From positions 5,649,339 through 5,713,338 of the forward strand of contig NZ_CP036292.1 in assembly GCF_007751715.1 (NCBI RefSeq): a DNA stretch of 64,000 bases. Reading direction: 5' to 3'. Below are positions 37,372 to 46,288 of this stretch, piece after piece. Each line of letters opens with the position of its first letter. Position 1 is the first letter of the stretch. The position numbers were made by a program, and so were the translations under genes. The notes under the pieces are model-generated. The model had not been told where the DNA came from and did no database searches. It saw only the letters and a list, made by a program, of their open reading frames with translations. Source of the DNA: Rosistilla oblonga. Lineage in GTDB: Bacteria > Planctomycetota > Planctomycetia > Pirellulales > Pirellulaceae.

Positions 37372-38922
37372 ATGAGTGACACCGTTGCAACACCGAAGCT
37401 GTTGATCTTTTTCGCTTGGAGCTTTCTGGGGACAACTCTCGGGCTTGGGACCGCATATTTCAACTACGTTCGCGAGCGTCCCAGCTTTGAATCGACAGCG
37501 ATCGTAGCGATCCGTGATCTTGGAGCGGACAAGAGCGTCACACCCGAGTCGCCCACGGAGCCTCAATCCAGTTCATCGGTCGCAGCCCCCTTGGGCTCAG
37601 AGCGTCCCGAGGGGATCGTCGCCGAAGGACTGGCGATCCTCAGCGAACCGGTCGTCAAGATGGCAATTGCCGAGAAAGGTGTCAGGGACGCAGGCGTGGC
37701 GAATTTCATCCGACGCCACGATTTGCAAGTCGAATACATCGACAGTTCGCCCAAACAGGGACAAATGTTCTCGATCCGAGGACGAGGCGAAACTCCATCG
37801 GCAGCTGCGGAAGTTGTTGCATCGGTAGTTAATGCATACCGCGGCTACGTTTCCAAGGATGACGGATCGGAATCATGGCAACAAGCACTCGCACAGTTCT
37901 CCGAGACTCACGCAGTTGTCAATTCACGGATCGAGAAATTGGAACAGCAACTGGAAGCGCTGTCGTTACCGGCCGACGCCTCCCTTCTCAATGGGAGCGT
38001 GGTTTCGCGAGCGGCAACACAGGTCGATTCACTGCGATCGGAAGCGGAGCAAGTCGCGAACCAGAAATCGGCAGCGGAGACCAAATTACAGAAAGTGGAA
38101 TTGCTGCTGGCCGCCGATGCCCCCGACACTAACTACCAGGACATTTTAACGACACTTAATATCACACAAATCCCCCGTTCCCAGCCCCAACCTGCAGCGG
38201 TAGAAAGCCCTGAAATGAAACAAGCCGCGGCGGAGCAGCGGGCTGCAGAGATTGAACAGGCCCGGCAGCAACGCATCGCGTTAACCGAACAAGTGCAACG
38301 CGAATTAATACCGCTGGAGCAGGAATTAGATCTTCTGCTATTGAACGTTGGTACCGAACATCCCAAGGCGAAAGGGTTGCGAAAACAAATCGCTCTCGTG
38401 CGGGCGAAATTGACGCAATTGCCGCCAATTCCCGCTCCGCTCGAAACGCCCCCCAACCCGTTCGACCAACGCATCACCCCGCCAAGCGATCCGGCCGAAA
38501 CCAGCGAGCAAAGAGAAACGCTTCAAAAAAAGATCACTACCAAGCTGGCGGCGCTTCGAGTCGAGATTCAACGACTAGACGCCCGTTACAAGACGATTGA
38601 AATCGAGCTCGATAAAGCGGCCAAGGAATTTACCAGCCAACAGCAGACGCTGCAGGAAGAGCAGCGTCTGAGAGAGGCATTAAGTCAGCAATATCTGCTC
38701 GCCGATCAGATCACCCGCACGCTGGCTGCAGTCCCCGACCTTGCTTCCGATCATCCCAAAGAGGTCACGGTCGTGCGGCCTGCGGAGCGCGGTACCCAAG
38801 TCGCCCCCAACCTTGGAATGCATCTTGCTGCTGGCGGTGGCTTAGGGTGTCTGTCGGGAATGATGCTGGTGGGGTTGGTTCTCGTGACGACTCAACAGGA
38901 TCGCTCCGAGACCATCGGTTAG
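37372..38922 (+). CDS. Wzz/GumC-like chain-length determinant without kinase domain
   Basis: A 516-residue protein with an N-terminal membrane segment (about residues 9-27, LLIFFAWSFLGTTLGLGTAY) and a C-terminal one (AAGGGLGCLSGMMLVGLVLV). Between them is a long coiled-coil periplasmic part (for example AEQRAAEIEQARQQRIALTE and LQKKITTKLAALRVEIQRLD). This topology fits polysaccharide co-polymerases. No Walker motif is present, so it may act beside the Wzc-like kinase encoded on the other strand. GAGGA about nine bases before ATG 37372 supports the start. Confidence 0.75.
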   Translation: MSDTVATPKLLIFFAWSFLGTTLGLGTAYFNYVRERPSFESTAIVAIRDLGADKSVTPESPTEPQSSSSVAAPLGSERPEGIVAEGLAILSEPVVKMAIAEKGVRDAGVANFIRRHDLQVEYIDSSPKQGQMFSIRGRGETPSAAAEVVASVVNAYRGYVSKDDGSESWQQALAQFSETHAVVNSRIEKLEQQLEALSLPADASLLNGSVVSRAATQVDSLRSEAEQVANQKSAAETKLQKVELLLAADAPDTNYQDILTTLNITQIPRSQPQPAAVESPEMKQAAAEQRAAEIEQARQQRIALTEQVQRELIPLEQELDLLLLNVGTEHPKAKGLRKQIALVRAKLTQLPPIPAPLETPPNPFDQRITPPSDPAETSEQRETLQKKITTKLAALRVEIQRLDARYKTIEIELDKAAKEFTSQQQTLQEEQRLREALSQQYLLADQITRTLAAVPDLASDHPKEVTVVRPAERGTQVAPNLGMHLAAGGGLGCLSGMMLVGLVLVTTQQDRSETIG

Positions 38923-39267
38923 ATCAGGATTGGACAAGCGGGACATCGTTAATTAAGGTCGTTGCGGCGGAGGCGGACGGTCTCATCAAAATCATTTCAA
39001 ATAAAACCATCCTCCCAGTCACATCCCCACCCCACATCTACTATACTCGGTGCGGCAGGGCTGTTGAGTCTCAACAAAGCCGATGGTGCATACTGCGATA
39101 AACCAGGCAACGGCAGCGGTTTTGCTCGTGTCGAGTTCGACATGAAAAACCAAGCTGGTGCTTCGCAGTTGCAGCCGTAATTCGAAGAACGGCTTGGGGT
39201 TGGCTCGCTTTAACTCTGGCCTTTTCCTGGCACTCGATCTCCCACTTGATACTTTCAGGACCACGTT
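38923..39267. other. intergenic leader region
   Basis: No gene was recognised. It contains the 13-base palindrome GTTGAGTCTCAAC near 39061 and a following hairpin-prone stretch to about 39110. It could be the promoter and leader of the secreted-protein gene at 39268. Confidence 0.35.
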
Positions 39268-40461
39268 ATGATCATGCACAAAATCCTGCTTGCGGCCAGC
39301 GTTGCTGCGGTCAGCATTCCAGTAATCGGCCGATCGATCAACGCCCAAGACGCGGTACTGCCCGACCCTGTACCTGTACCTGTACCTGCCGAAGCGTATG
39401 CCGAGGGTAGCGTTCCCTACGACTTTTTCGCGTTTGCGGACGCCGGCGTGTTGCGACTTCAAATCGTCGATTTACAAAGCAGCAGCCGAGTCTCAGTCTC
39501 GGGGCTAAACGCCAAGTTGATCGCGTTTGACGGAAAGTCGATGACGGCTCCCGTCACTCCCGACGGCGCTGTCGAGTTCCGTGGGGTACGTCCGGGAACG
39601 CACAGTGTTCTATTTGCTGGTCCGGGAAAGTTTGCCGCCATCGCGATTTACGTTCGCAATCGCGATCAGCAGACCGGACTGATCGAACCGTTGTATATTC
39701 CAACCATCGCGGTCTCAAGCGATCTCGAAATTCGCAATTTCACGAATTACCTGGCGTATGCCAAACAACAGTTCAAATACGACGACCGAAGCCAATTCGC
39801 TCATACGCCGATGCGGGCGAAGAGTTTCTACATGGCCCAATTACAGGCTGACGGTCTATTGATGGGGCGTGTTTACGCGGTTTCAGATCAGACACGGGAA
39901 CTCAATCGCACCACCCAGATCAATATCTATCAACGGGGACGCAAACTGCAGACCGTCGTTTCGGACTCATCGGGTGGGTTTACTGTTGCCGGCCTAGAGC
40001 CCGGCGTTTACGACGTCGTTTCGAATGGATGGTTGGGTTATTCAGCCTTCTCATTCCAACTGCTCCCGGCTCAATCTGCAGCTTCCGCCGTGAAGTTCCG
40101 CAAAACCGCATTCCGAGCGGCCAACAACAGTGCACAGGCTGCGGGCCCAACGCTTGAAATCCTGTTGATTCCAGGCCCCATGCGTCAGTTTCTTCAACAA
40201 TCCGTCGATTCGAATGACAATCAAAATGGCGAAGCTGGTAACACAGCAGCTGCACCGGGAGCGGCTGGTGGCTCATCAGCCGGATCGGGTGGCGGCGGAT
40301 CGGGCGGAGGCGGCAGTGGTGGCGGAGGCGCGGCAGCGGGGTTGGCTGCACTGGGAGCTGCGGCCGCGGCGGCTGCAAGTGGTGGCGACGGCGGCGCTTC
40401 GATGAGCGACACAACCGCCAGCTCGACCGATCAATCGACAACGACCACGTCGGGCAATTGA
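39268..40461 (+). CDS. secreted protein with carboxypeptidase-regulatory-like domain and Gly/Ala-rich tail
   Basis: A 397-residue protein with a signal peptide (KILLAASVAAVSIPVIG, cleavage near NAQDA). A Pro-Val repeat (PDPVPVPVPAE) follows, encoded by tandem CCTGTA hexamers near 39366. VVSDSSGGFTVAGLEPGVYD near residues 230-250 resembles a carboxypeptidase-regulatory-like beta-sandwich. The tail has Gly-Gly-Gly-Ser repeats, then an Ala-rich stretch (AAAGLAALGAAAAAAASGG), then a Ser/Thr tail. There is no PEP-CTERM motif or basic tail. AGGA about eight bases upstream supports ATG 39268. Function unknown; its place in the EPS locus suggests an envelope or matrix role. Confidence 0.65.
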   Translation: MIMHKILLAASVAAVSIPVIGRSINAQDAVLPDPVPVPVPAEAYAEGSVPYDFFAFADAGVLRLQIVDLQSSSRVSVSGLNAKLIAFDGKSMTAPVTPDGAVEFRGVRPGTHSVLFAGPGKFAAIAIYVRNRDQQTGLIEPLYIPTIAVSSDLEIRNFTNYLAYAKQQFKYDDRSQFAHTPMRAKSFYMAQLQADGLLMGRVYAVSDQTRELNRTTQINIYQRGRKLQTVVSDSSGGFTVAGLEPGVYDVVSNGWLGYSAFSFQLLPAQSAASAVKFRKTAFRAANNSAQAAGPTLEILLIPGPMRQFLQQSVDSNDNQNGEAGNTAAAPGAAGGSSAGSGGGGSGGGGSGGGGAAAGLAALGAAAAAAASGGDGGASMSDTTASSTDQSTTTTSGN

Positions 40462-40673
40462 CATCTCATCAACAACACGAGTTCTTCACCAGCCCGACTT
40501 GGTGCCCCGCTGGTCCAGGGGATTGGATGACTGGGTGCCTGAAGCAGCCGAAACCTGCGTGAAAGCTTGACCGATCGCAGCGATGGCGTCACGATAGATG
40601 GCGGAGTGGTCGCCGGTTCTGCTGGCGACTGGCTCCGCTGGACCGCTTCTCTTCTCTACCGTAAGGCCAGGTC

Positions 40674-42365
40674 ATGTCACGACGTCGATACGCAGCATTG
40701 CTGCTGGCAGCAATCGCTTGCCTCTTTCCGCTGGCCAATCTAGGATCCGCTCAGTCGCCGACCGATCGCGTCGCGCGACACCTGGCTGCTGGCGAGTTCG
40801 CTGCTGCAAAACAGGTCGCGATGTCGCTGCCGATAGAGAATCGAGCCAGCCTGCTAGCTCAAGTTGCCCACGGACAAGCTGCTACCGGCAGTCCGACCGC
40901 CGCGGCCAGCAGCCTGCTGGCGACCAACGGTCTCAGCGGTTCGACAGCTCCGATGGGAATACCCGACGCAGGAATGGCCGGCGGCGGCGCGATCGCCGAC
41001 TTCGATTCGTTGATGGAGCTGATCCAAACAACCGTCGTCCCCGACACCTGGGAAGCGTTAGGTGGCCCGAGCACGATGAGCCCCTACCCGGCGGGCGTGT
41101 TGGTAGATCCCAACGGCTTGATTCGGGACGTCGCGGCGAGCGCGGACGCCGATCAATTGAGGCTGCTGCGATCGCAGAGCTTGCAACAAACCGCGTTGCC
41201 CCAACGCGACTGGCTGACAAAATCACCGCTCCGCAAAGTCTCGCTGAATCGGCTGCAACACGAACTCGCTCGACAACTGATCAGCGGTCGATCGCTCGAT
41301 TCAGCGATCCACAACTTGGCGGGACTGAGCACGATCCAGTACGTCTTCCTCAGCGAAGCGGGCGACGACGTGATCCTGGCCGGGCCGGTCGGCGGGATTC
41401 GCCTGGATGCCGACCAACAACCTATCGACATCGAAACGGGACGAGTCCCGCTGCGGATCGATCTGCTGGGGATGGCATTGGGCGCTGCCGAGCAACGCCA
41501 GCCGTTTGGGTGCACGATCGAACCGACGCCCGAAGGAATCGTTCGCTCGCAACAAGTAACCGCCGATATTCAATCGGGGAACCTGGCCGCGGCGGCGGCA
41601 AGCCCGAAGCTGAAGGAAGCTCTGGGACTACAAAACATCCGCGTCTTCGGAACCGCTGACGACACGCCGATGGCGATGCTGATGATCCAAGCCGACCGGC
41701 ACATGAAGATGCTTGCGTTGGGAACCCAACCGATGCCGCGAGGCGTCGCTAACTACATGGAGATCGTCGAAGCGACACTCGACCAAGGCCCGCTGACCGG
41801 AAGCTTCTTGCGGATGTGGTTCGCTCCACAACCTCTGGACGTCCGCTGCGACTCGCAAAAGCAAGCGTTTGAACTGTCGGGACTCCCGCTGCAATTGATC
41901 ACCGAACAACAGGCGGCCGACGCTCAAGGCGAACGGTTTGCCGTTGCGGCCGATCCACGAGCCCAGCAGTTCGCCGAGACCTTCAATCGTCACTTCGTCG
42001 ATATCGCGCGGCAGTATCCGCTGCACGATCGCCTGCGTGGCTTGTACGATCTAACCGCAATCGCGCAGTTGCTTCATCAACAGATGCCAGCCGAACAACG
42101 AATGGCTGCGACCGGCCTACTGGCTCACCCCGATCAATGGATGCAGGCTGGTGCCCCGCCGGCGCGACAGACCGAATCGCTTGTCGTGCACCGACGCTTC
42201 CGAAAAGGAAAGACGATTCATTCGGTTGTTGTCGCCAGCGGCGGCGTCCTGTTAGAACCAGGCGAGCCGTTAACGCGCGAGCCAGTCGTCTATGCATCGC
42301 TGGCGAACTTATCGTCACAGCAAGCGAAACACCCGGTTCGCCAAGACCACTGGTGGTGGGACTAA
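40674..42365 (+). CDS. DUF1598 domain-containing secreted protein
   Basis: A 563-residue protein with a signal peptide (YAALLLAAIACLFPLANLGS, cleavage before QSPTD). A large DUF1598 region follows, with YPAGVLVDPNGLIRDVA and VFLSEAGDDVILAGPVGGIR as recognisable parts. DUF1598 proteins are abundant in planctomycetes and have no known function. The C-terminal QTESLVVHRRFRKGKTIHSV part is typical of the family. It may be the last gene of the plus-strand set; the next gene is convergent. Confidence 0.8.
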   Translation: MSRRRYAALLLAAIACLFPLANLGSAQSPTDRVARHLAAGEFAAAKQVAMSLPIENRASLLAQVAHGQAATGSPTAAASSLLATNGLSGSTAPMGIPDAGMAGGGAIADFDSLMELIQTTVVPDTWEALGGPSTMSPYPAGVLVDPNGLIRDVAASADADQLRLLRSQSLQQTALPQRDWLTKSPLRKVSLNRLQHELARQLISGRSLDSAIHNLAGLSTIQYVFLSEAGDDVILAGPVGGIRLDADQQPIDIETGRVPLRIDLLGMALGAAEQRQPFGCTIEPTPEGIVRSQQVTADIQSGNLAAAAASPKLKEALGLQNIRVFGTADDTPMAMLMIQADRHMKMLALGTQPMPRGVANYMEIVEATLDQGPLTGSFLRMWFAPQPLDVRCDSQKQAFELSGLPLQLITEQQAADAQGERFAVAADPRAQQFAETFNRHFVDIARQYPLHDRLRGLYDLTAIAQLLHQQMPAEQRMAATGLLAHPDQWMQAGAPPARQTESLVVHRRFRKGKTIHSVVVASGGVLLEPGEPLTREPVVYASLANLSSQQAKHPVRQDHWWWD

Positions 42366-42452
42366 CACGCCGCCGTTGCCCTTTCCGTCGACAAAGTTTT
42401 TCGGTTGCGATCGAGACCACGCAACCTGCCACTGCCAAGCCGCCGTAGCGAC

Positions 42453-42803
42453 TTAATAACGCGGCACCGAGCTATCGATCTGTTGCGACCAAACGTCGAT
42501 TCCGCCAGCCATGTTTTGCACGCGTGGAAAACCGTTGGCCAACAGGATCTGCGTCAACCGCATGCTGCGTCCGCCGTGGTGACAGTGGACGATGATATGG
42601 CGGTCGCGATGGGCTTCCAGCTCCGCTCCCTTTTCCTGCAGCTCGCTGAGCGGAATCAGGATCGAACCGTCGATCTTGGCGACCTGGTACTCATCGGCTT
42701 CGCGGCAATCGATCAAAACAAAATCGGCGTTCTGATCAAGCATCGACTTCACGGTCGCGACGTCAACTTCGATTGGCAGGGCTTCGTGTTCGGGAGACTG
42801 CAT
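42453..42803 (-). CDS. rhodanese-like domain protein
   Basis: A single-domain rhodanese of 116 residues. FVLIDCREADEYQVAKIDGS is the N-terminal part, IIVHCHHGGRSMRL the active-site loop with catalytic Cys at about residue 74, and FPRVQNMAGGIDVWS the C-terminal helix. The six-residue loop after Cys is typical of sulfurtransferases. It probably acts in cytoplasmic sulfur transfer. ATG 42803 is preferred over an in-frame start at 42818. Confidence 0.85.
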   Translation of the reverse strand: MQSPEHEALPIEVDVATVKSMLDQNADFVLIDCREADEYQVAKIDGSILIPLSELQEKGAELEAHRDRHIIVHCHHGGRSMRLTQILLANGFPRVQNMAGGIDVWSQQIDSSVPRY

Positions 42804-42905
42804 CAGTAAGAGACCCAATGTGGTTTGCGGAGGTTATGGTGGATCGCGAACCGGCGATCACCGGTTCGCTGCGGCGACCATGATCGCACACTGGGCCAAA
42901 ACCGA

Positions 42906-45900
42906 TCAAGCGGCGTCTTCCTTCTTGAACGGAACAACATCGGGTTTGTTGGCGACGTCGGACATCTGCCCGATCTCGCGACGCATCTCGCGGATCTGCG
43001 CGGTGCTCGCATGCAGCCGGTTCTCCAATTCGCGAACCTGTTCCTGAGCCTTCGCGTTGGCATCCAAGCTGGCATCGTATTCGTCGCTGATCCGCTTCAG
43101 ATGCCCCTTCGCCTCGTGCAACTGGGCTCGCAAATCCTGCATCTGCAGCTCCAACTGCTCTCGCAATTCGGCATCCGCCTTCATGCGGTTTGTCAGTTCA
43201 ACCTGACGTTCCAATTGATCGTTCGTCTTGGCCTGTTCCTGAGCGGCTTTGGCCAGTTCTTTCTGAGCCCGAGTTTGCTCGCGCTGCAATTCGGCGATCG
43301 TCTGCGACTGCTTGTCGACATCGCGTTGCAACACGTTGTGTTGATCTCGCAGCGCGTGGCTGGCGTCGATCGCCCGATCGCGTTGCAGCTCCGCCTGTTC
43401 CAATTGGTCCGACTTGACACTGAACTCCGCCTGCATCGCCTCCAACCGACTCTGGATCAGATCCAAGTCTTCGCAGCGCTCGTGCAGCGTTTCGTTCTCC
43501 GCCAACAGCGCGGTGCTCGCTTTGCGTAGCTTATCGTTTTGCGACAGCTCATCCGCCAACTTGCTCGACACGTCCTCCAGCTTCTGTTGCAACTGCTGCA
43601 AGACCTTCAGTTCGGCAACCAATTCCCGGTGCTCTTGCTTCTGCTTCGCGACGACTTCCTCGAGCGTTTCGTTATCGTCTCGCTCCTCCATCAAATCGGC
43701 TTGCACCGTCGCCAGCTGAGCCTGCGTCTTGGCCAAGTCCTTTTGCAGCGGTTTGATCTGCTTCAATTGCTCGGTCAGCGATTGGTTGTGCGTTTGATGT
43801 TGCGCGACCGAATCGGTCAAGCGATCGATCGTCGCTCGCTGCGTGCGGATCTCTTCTTGAGCCTTATCCAGATCGATTTTACTCTGCCCCAAGATCTCCA
43901 ATTCGCTAGTCAAGGCGTCGTTCTTCTGCTGCCGCGCATCGAGCGAACGTCGCAGTTCGGCACACGTCTGCGTCTGCTTGTGCAGGTCGGCGGTCGTTTC
44001 GATCAATTGCTGCTTCAATTGACGCAGCGATTCGAGCTCTTCGTTGAGGTTTTCATTCTGAGCCTGCAGCCGCTGCAACGCGTCGTTGGCCTTGCGGTTT
44101 TCCAAACGCTCGGTCCCCAGTTCGCGGGTAGCCGCTTCCAGTTCAACGCGAGTTTTCTGCAAGTCGTCCAACGCGGTTCGGACGTCGGCAAGATCATCCA
44201 ACTGAGCCGAGAGGCCCGAGATCTCTTGCTGCTTCTGCTGCAAAGTCCCCGCCAGGGCTTGGTTCTTCTCTACCTGAGCCTTCAATTGATCAGCGTTTTG
44301 GGCCAGTTGTTGCTGCGATTCCGCTTCGGCCTGCGCCAGCTTGGTTTGCAGATCGGCGACGCTCTGACGCAGCTGGGCGTTCGACGGTTTCAGTTCACCG
44401 ATTTGTTGGTTCAGCTTATCCTTGTCGGCTTGGACACTGGCCAACGAAGCGGCAACGGCGGCGTTCTTTTGCTGAGCCTGGTTCAGCGAAGCAAGCGTCG
44501 ATTCGAGCTGCTTGCGAACCTGTGCGTATTCGTCGTCGCGATGTTGCAGCGTCTGTTGCAGCTGCGACGACTGCGTCTGCTCGGCTTGCAGTTTCGCCTG
44601 CGTGTCGTTTAGGTCGGCGGCAATGCGGTTGCGATCGGATGCTTCCTGCGTCAACTCCGCGATCCGATCTCGCAGTTCTTGCGCGATCTTGCCCCGCTCG
44701 GTGATATTGGCTTGCAGCTGCTGACGCTCCGAATCGAAGGCGTTCAATTGCTTGTGAGCCGTCTGCAGCAGCGATTCGTTGCGAGCCAATTGTTCAGCGA
44801 CCGCCGCCTTCTGTTCCTCCAGCTCAGTCAGCTTCTGCAGCGACTCAACCAGTTCGGCCTTCACACGATCGCGATCCTGTGCAACCAAGCTGCTCGATTT
44901 CAGTTCCTCGCGGAGGCCCTGGATCGTTTTCTGCAACTGATCCTTCTCGGCGCGTTCGGATTGCAAACTGGCGTTAGCCTGTTCCAACTGCTTGCCAACG
45001 CTTGCGACCTGTTCGGCTTGGGTATCGAATTCGCCGCGCAGCTTGTTCAATTCGTTATTGGCCGATGTCAAATCGGCGGTGACGGCGGCGTGCTTCTGCT
45101 GCAGCGGATGCAGCTGCGTCGCCAAAGCTTCCAGTTCGGTGATTCGTTGCCCGCGTTGATCGATCTCGAAATTCAGCGTTTGCTTCTCTTCGGCTCGCGT
45201 CCGCAGCTGCTTCTGCATCTGATCGCACGCATTGTTGGCCTCCTTCAGCTGCTGATCGAGCGTTTTGACAACCTTCTCCAATTGCCCGATCTTGCCGACC
45301 GCTTGATCTCGTGCATCGCTCAACCGCGGGATCTGCCGGTTAGCGATCACCAACGATTCGTTGCGACTCTGCTGTTCACCCAACTGGGCGCTGGTCTGAT
45401 CGTAATCGCTCTGCAACTCTTCGACATGCTTCTCGATCTCGCTGAGGTCGGCTTCCAGCTTGGCGACCAAATCGGATTTGGACTGCTTTTCGCGATCCAA
45501 CGATTCGCATTGAGCTACCAGTTTGCCGATCGCATCGTCGGCGTTGCACGAACGAGCTTCGAGTTCGCGTGTCACGCCATCCAACTGCAGCTTCAGTTGC
45601 TTGGCCTGCTTTTGCGCCGCCGCGTTCTGTTCCAACAGAACCCGCAGCTCTTGAATTTCGCGCGACTGCTTGGCGTGATGAGCCGAGCTGTGGTGGAGCT
45701 TGGTTTGCAGTTCGTGCAGCTGGCGGTTGAGTCGCTGGTGCTCCTGATCAAACTCTTGATTTGCACTCACCAAGTTGTCGGTGACGCCTTTGGACGCAAC
45801 CAGTTCCGCCTCGGCAGCTTTCAACTGCGACGCCAGCAGTTCGGCTTGATCCTGATACTGACGCGAGGATGCTTGCAACGACCGCAATTCGCGATCCAGA

Positions 45901-45998
45901 GCCTCCAGTTCCTCGGTATCATCCGATGCAGTACGGTTGGACAGCAGATAGCCAACGATGACACCAACAAACAGAACTGCGAAAAAAGCAGTGATCAT
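42906..45998 (-). CDS. giant membrane-anchored coiled-coil protein
   Basis: A 1030-residue protein with one N-terminal membrane segment (ITAFFAVLFVGVIVGYLLSN), then almost uninterrupted heptad-like coiled coil. Gln, Leu, Glu, Ala and Lys dominate, with phrases such as LKQQLIETTADLHKQTQTCA and ELREQLELQMQDLRAQLHEA. No enzymatic motif is visible. The tail ends VVPFKKEDAA. Similarity searches will hit SMC- or myosin-like proteins for composition only. It may be a structural envelope tether. It stands alone, 100 bases upstream of the rhodanese gene. Confidence 0.7.
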   Translation of the reverse strand: MITAFFAVLFVGVIVGYLLSNRTASDDTEELEALDRELRSLQASSRQYQDQAELLASQLKAAEAELVASKGVTDNLVSANQEFDQEHQRLNRQLHELQTKLHHSSAHHAKQSREIQELRVLLEQNAAAQKQAKQLKLQLDGVTRELEARSCNADDAIGKLVAQCESLDREKQSKSDLVAKLEADLSEIEKHVEELQSDYDQTSAQLGEQQSRNESLVIANRQIPRLSDARDQAVGKIGQLEKVVKTLDQQLKEANNACDQMQKQLRTRAEEKQTLNFEIDQRGQRITELEALATQLHPLQQKHAAVTADLTSANNELNKLRGEFDTQAEQVASVGKQLEQANASLQSERAEKDQLQKTIQGLREELKSSSLVAQDRDRVKAELVESLQKLTELEEQKAAVAEQLARNESLLQTAHKQLNAFDSERQQLQANITERGKIAQELRDRIAELTQEASDRNRIAADLNDTQAKLQAEQTQSSQLQQTLQHRDDEYAQVRKQLESTLASLNQAQQKNAAVAASLASVQADKDKLNQQIGELKPSNAQLRQSVADLQTKLAQAEAESQQQLAQNADQLKAQVEKNQALAGTLQQKQQEISGLSAQLDDLADVRTALDDLQKTRVELEAATRELGTERLENRKANDALQRLQAQNENLNEELESLRQLKQQLIETTADLHKQTQTCAELRRSLDARQQKNDALTSELEILGQSKIDLDKAQEEIRTQRATIDRLTDSVAQHQTHNQSLTEQLKQIKPLQKDLAKTQAQLATVQADLMEERDDNETLEEVVAKQKQEHRELVAELKVLQQLQQKLEDVSSKLADELSQNDKLRKASTALLAENETLHERCEDLDLIQSRLEAMQAEFSVKSDQLEQAELQRDRAIDASHALRDQHNVLQRDVDKQSQTIAELQREQTRAQKELAKAAQEQAKTNDQLERQVELTNRMKADAELREQLELQMQDLRAQLHEAKGHLKRISDEYDASLDANAKAQEQVRELENRLHASTAQIREMRREIGQMSDVANKPDVVPFKKEDAA

Positions 45999-46288
45999 GA
46001 AACCGACTCCGACCCGGGGGCAGTGGGCGCAGCAAAACGCGTCGCCCGGTGAAATGCATTGCTAGCAGAGGCAAGCACCAATGCATACATATTTTGGATT
46101 CGGCGGGTTGCCTAGATCGTCTTGACTGAAACGATAAAAACGATCAAACCTAGTTTTGCTGGCAGTCTGTCGGGGGCCCAAGCCCCGGTCGCCAACGGTG
46201 CCTACCGAGAGCTGTTTACCACTATCCTCATGTGGAAAGCGACACCGAACCGCTCGTTCGCCCTTGGATTGCCGCGATCGAGGACCAA

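Noticed and set aside
39040-39125. Possible cyclic-di-GMP (GEMM-like) riboswitch before the secreted-protein gene, from AAAGCC and CCAGGCAACGG phrases
   Set aside because: The GGGCAAACC, GACGCAAAGCC and GGGTTACC core elements are not all present, so the likeness is superficial.
40598-41659. Plus-strand open frame of 353 codons overlapping the DUF1598 gene
   Set aside because: Arg/Ser-rich shadow of the DUF1598 gene in another frame.
42366-42452. GGTTGC and GCAACC pair between convergent genes as a terminator
   Set aside because: The 6-bp stem with a 12-base loop and no T-run is too weak.
43539-46052. Long plus-strand open frames opposite the coiled-coil gene
   Set aside because: Leu/Gln/Arg-rich shadows caused by the biased codons of the coiled coil.
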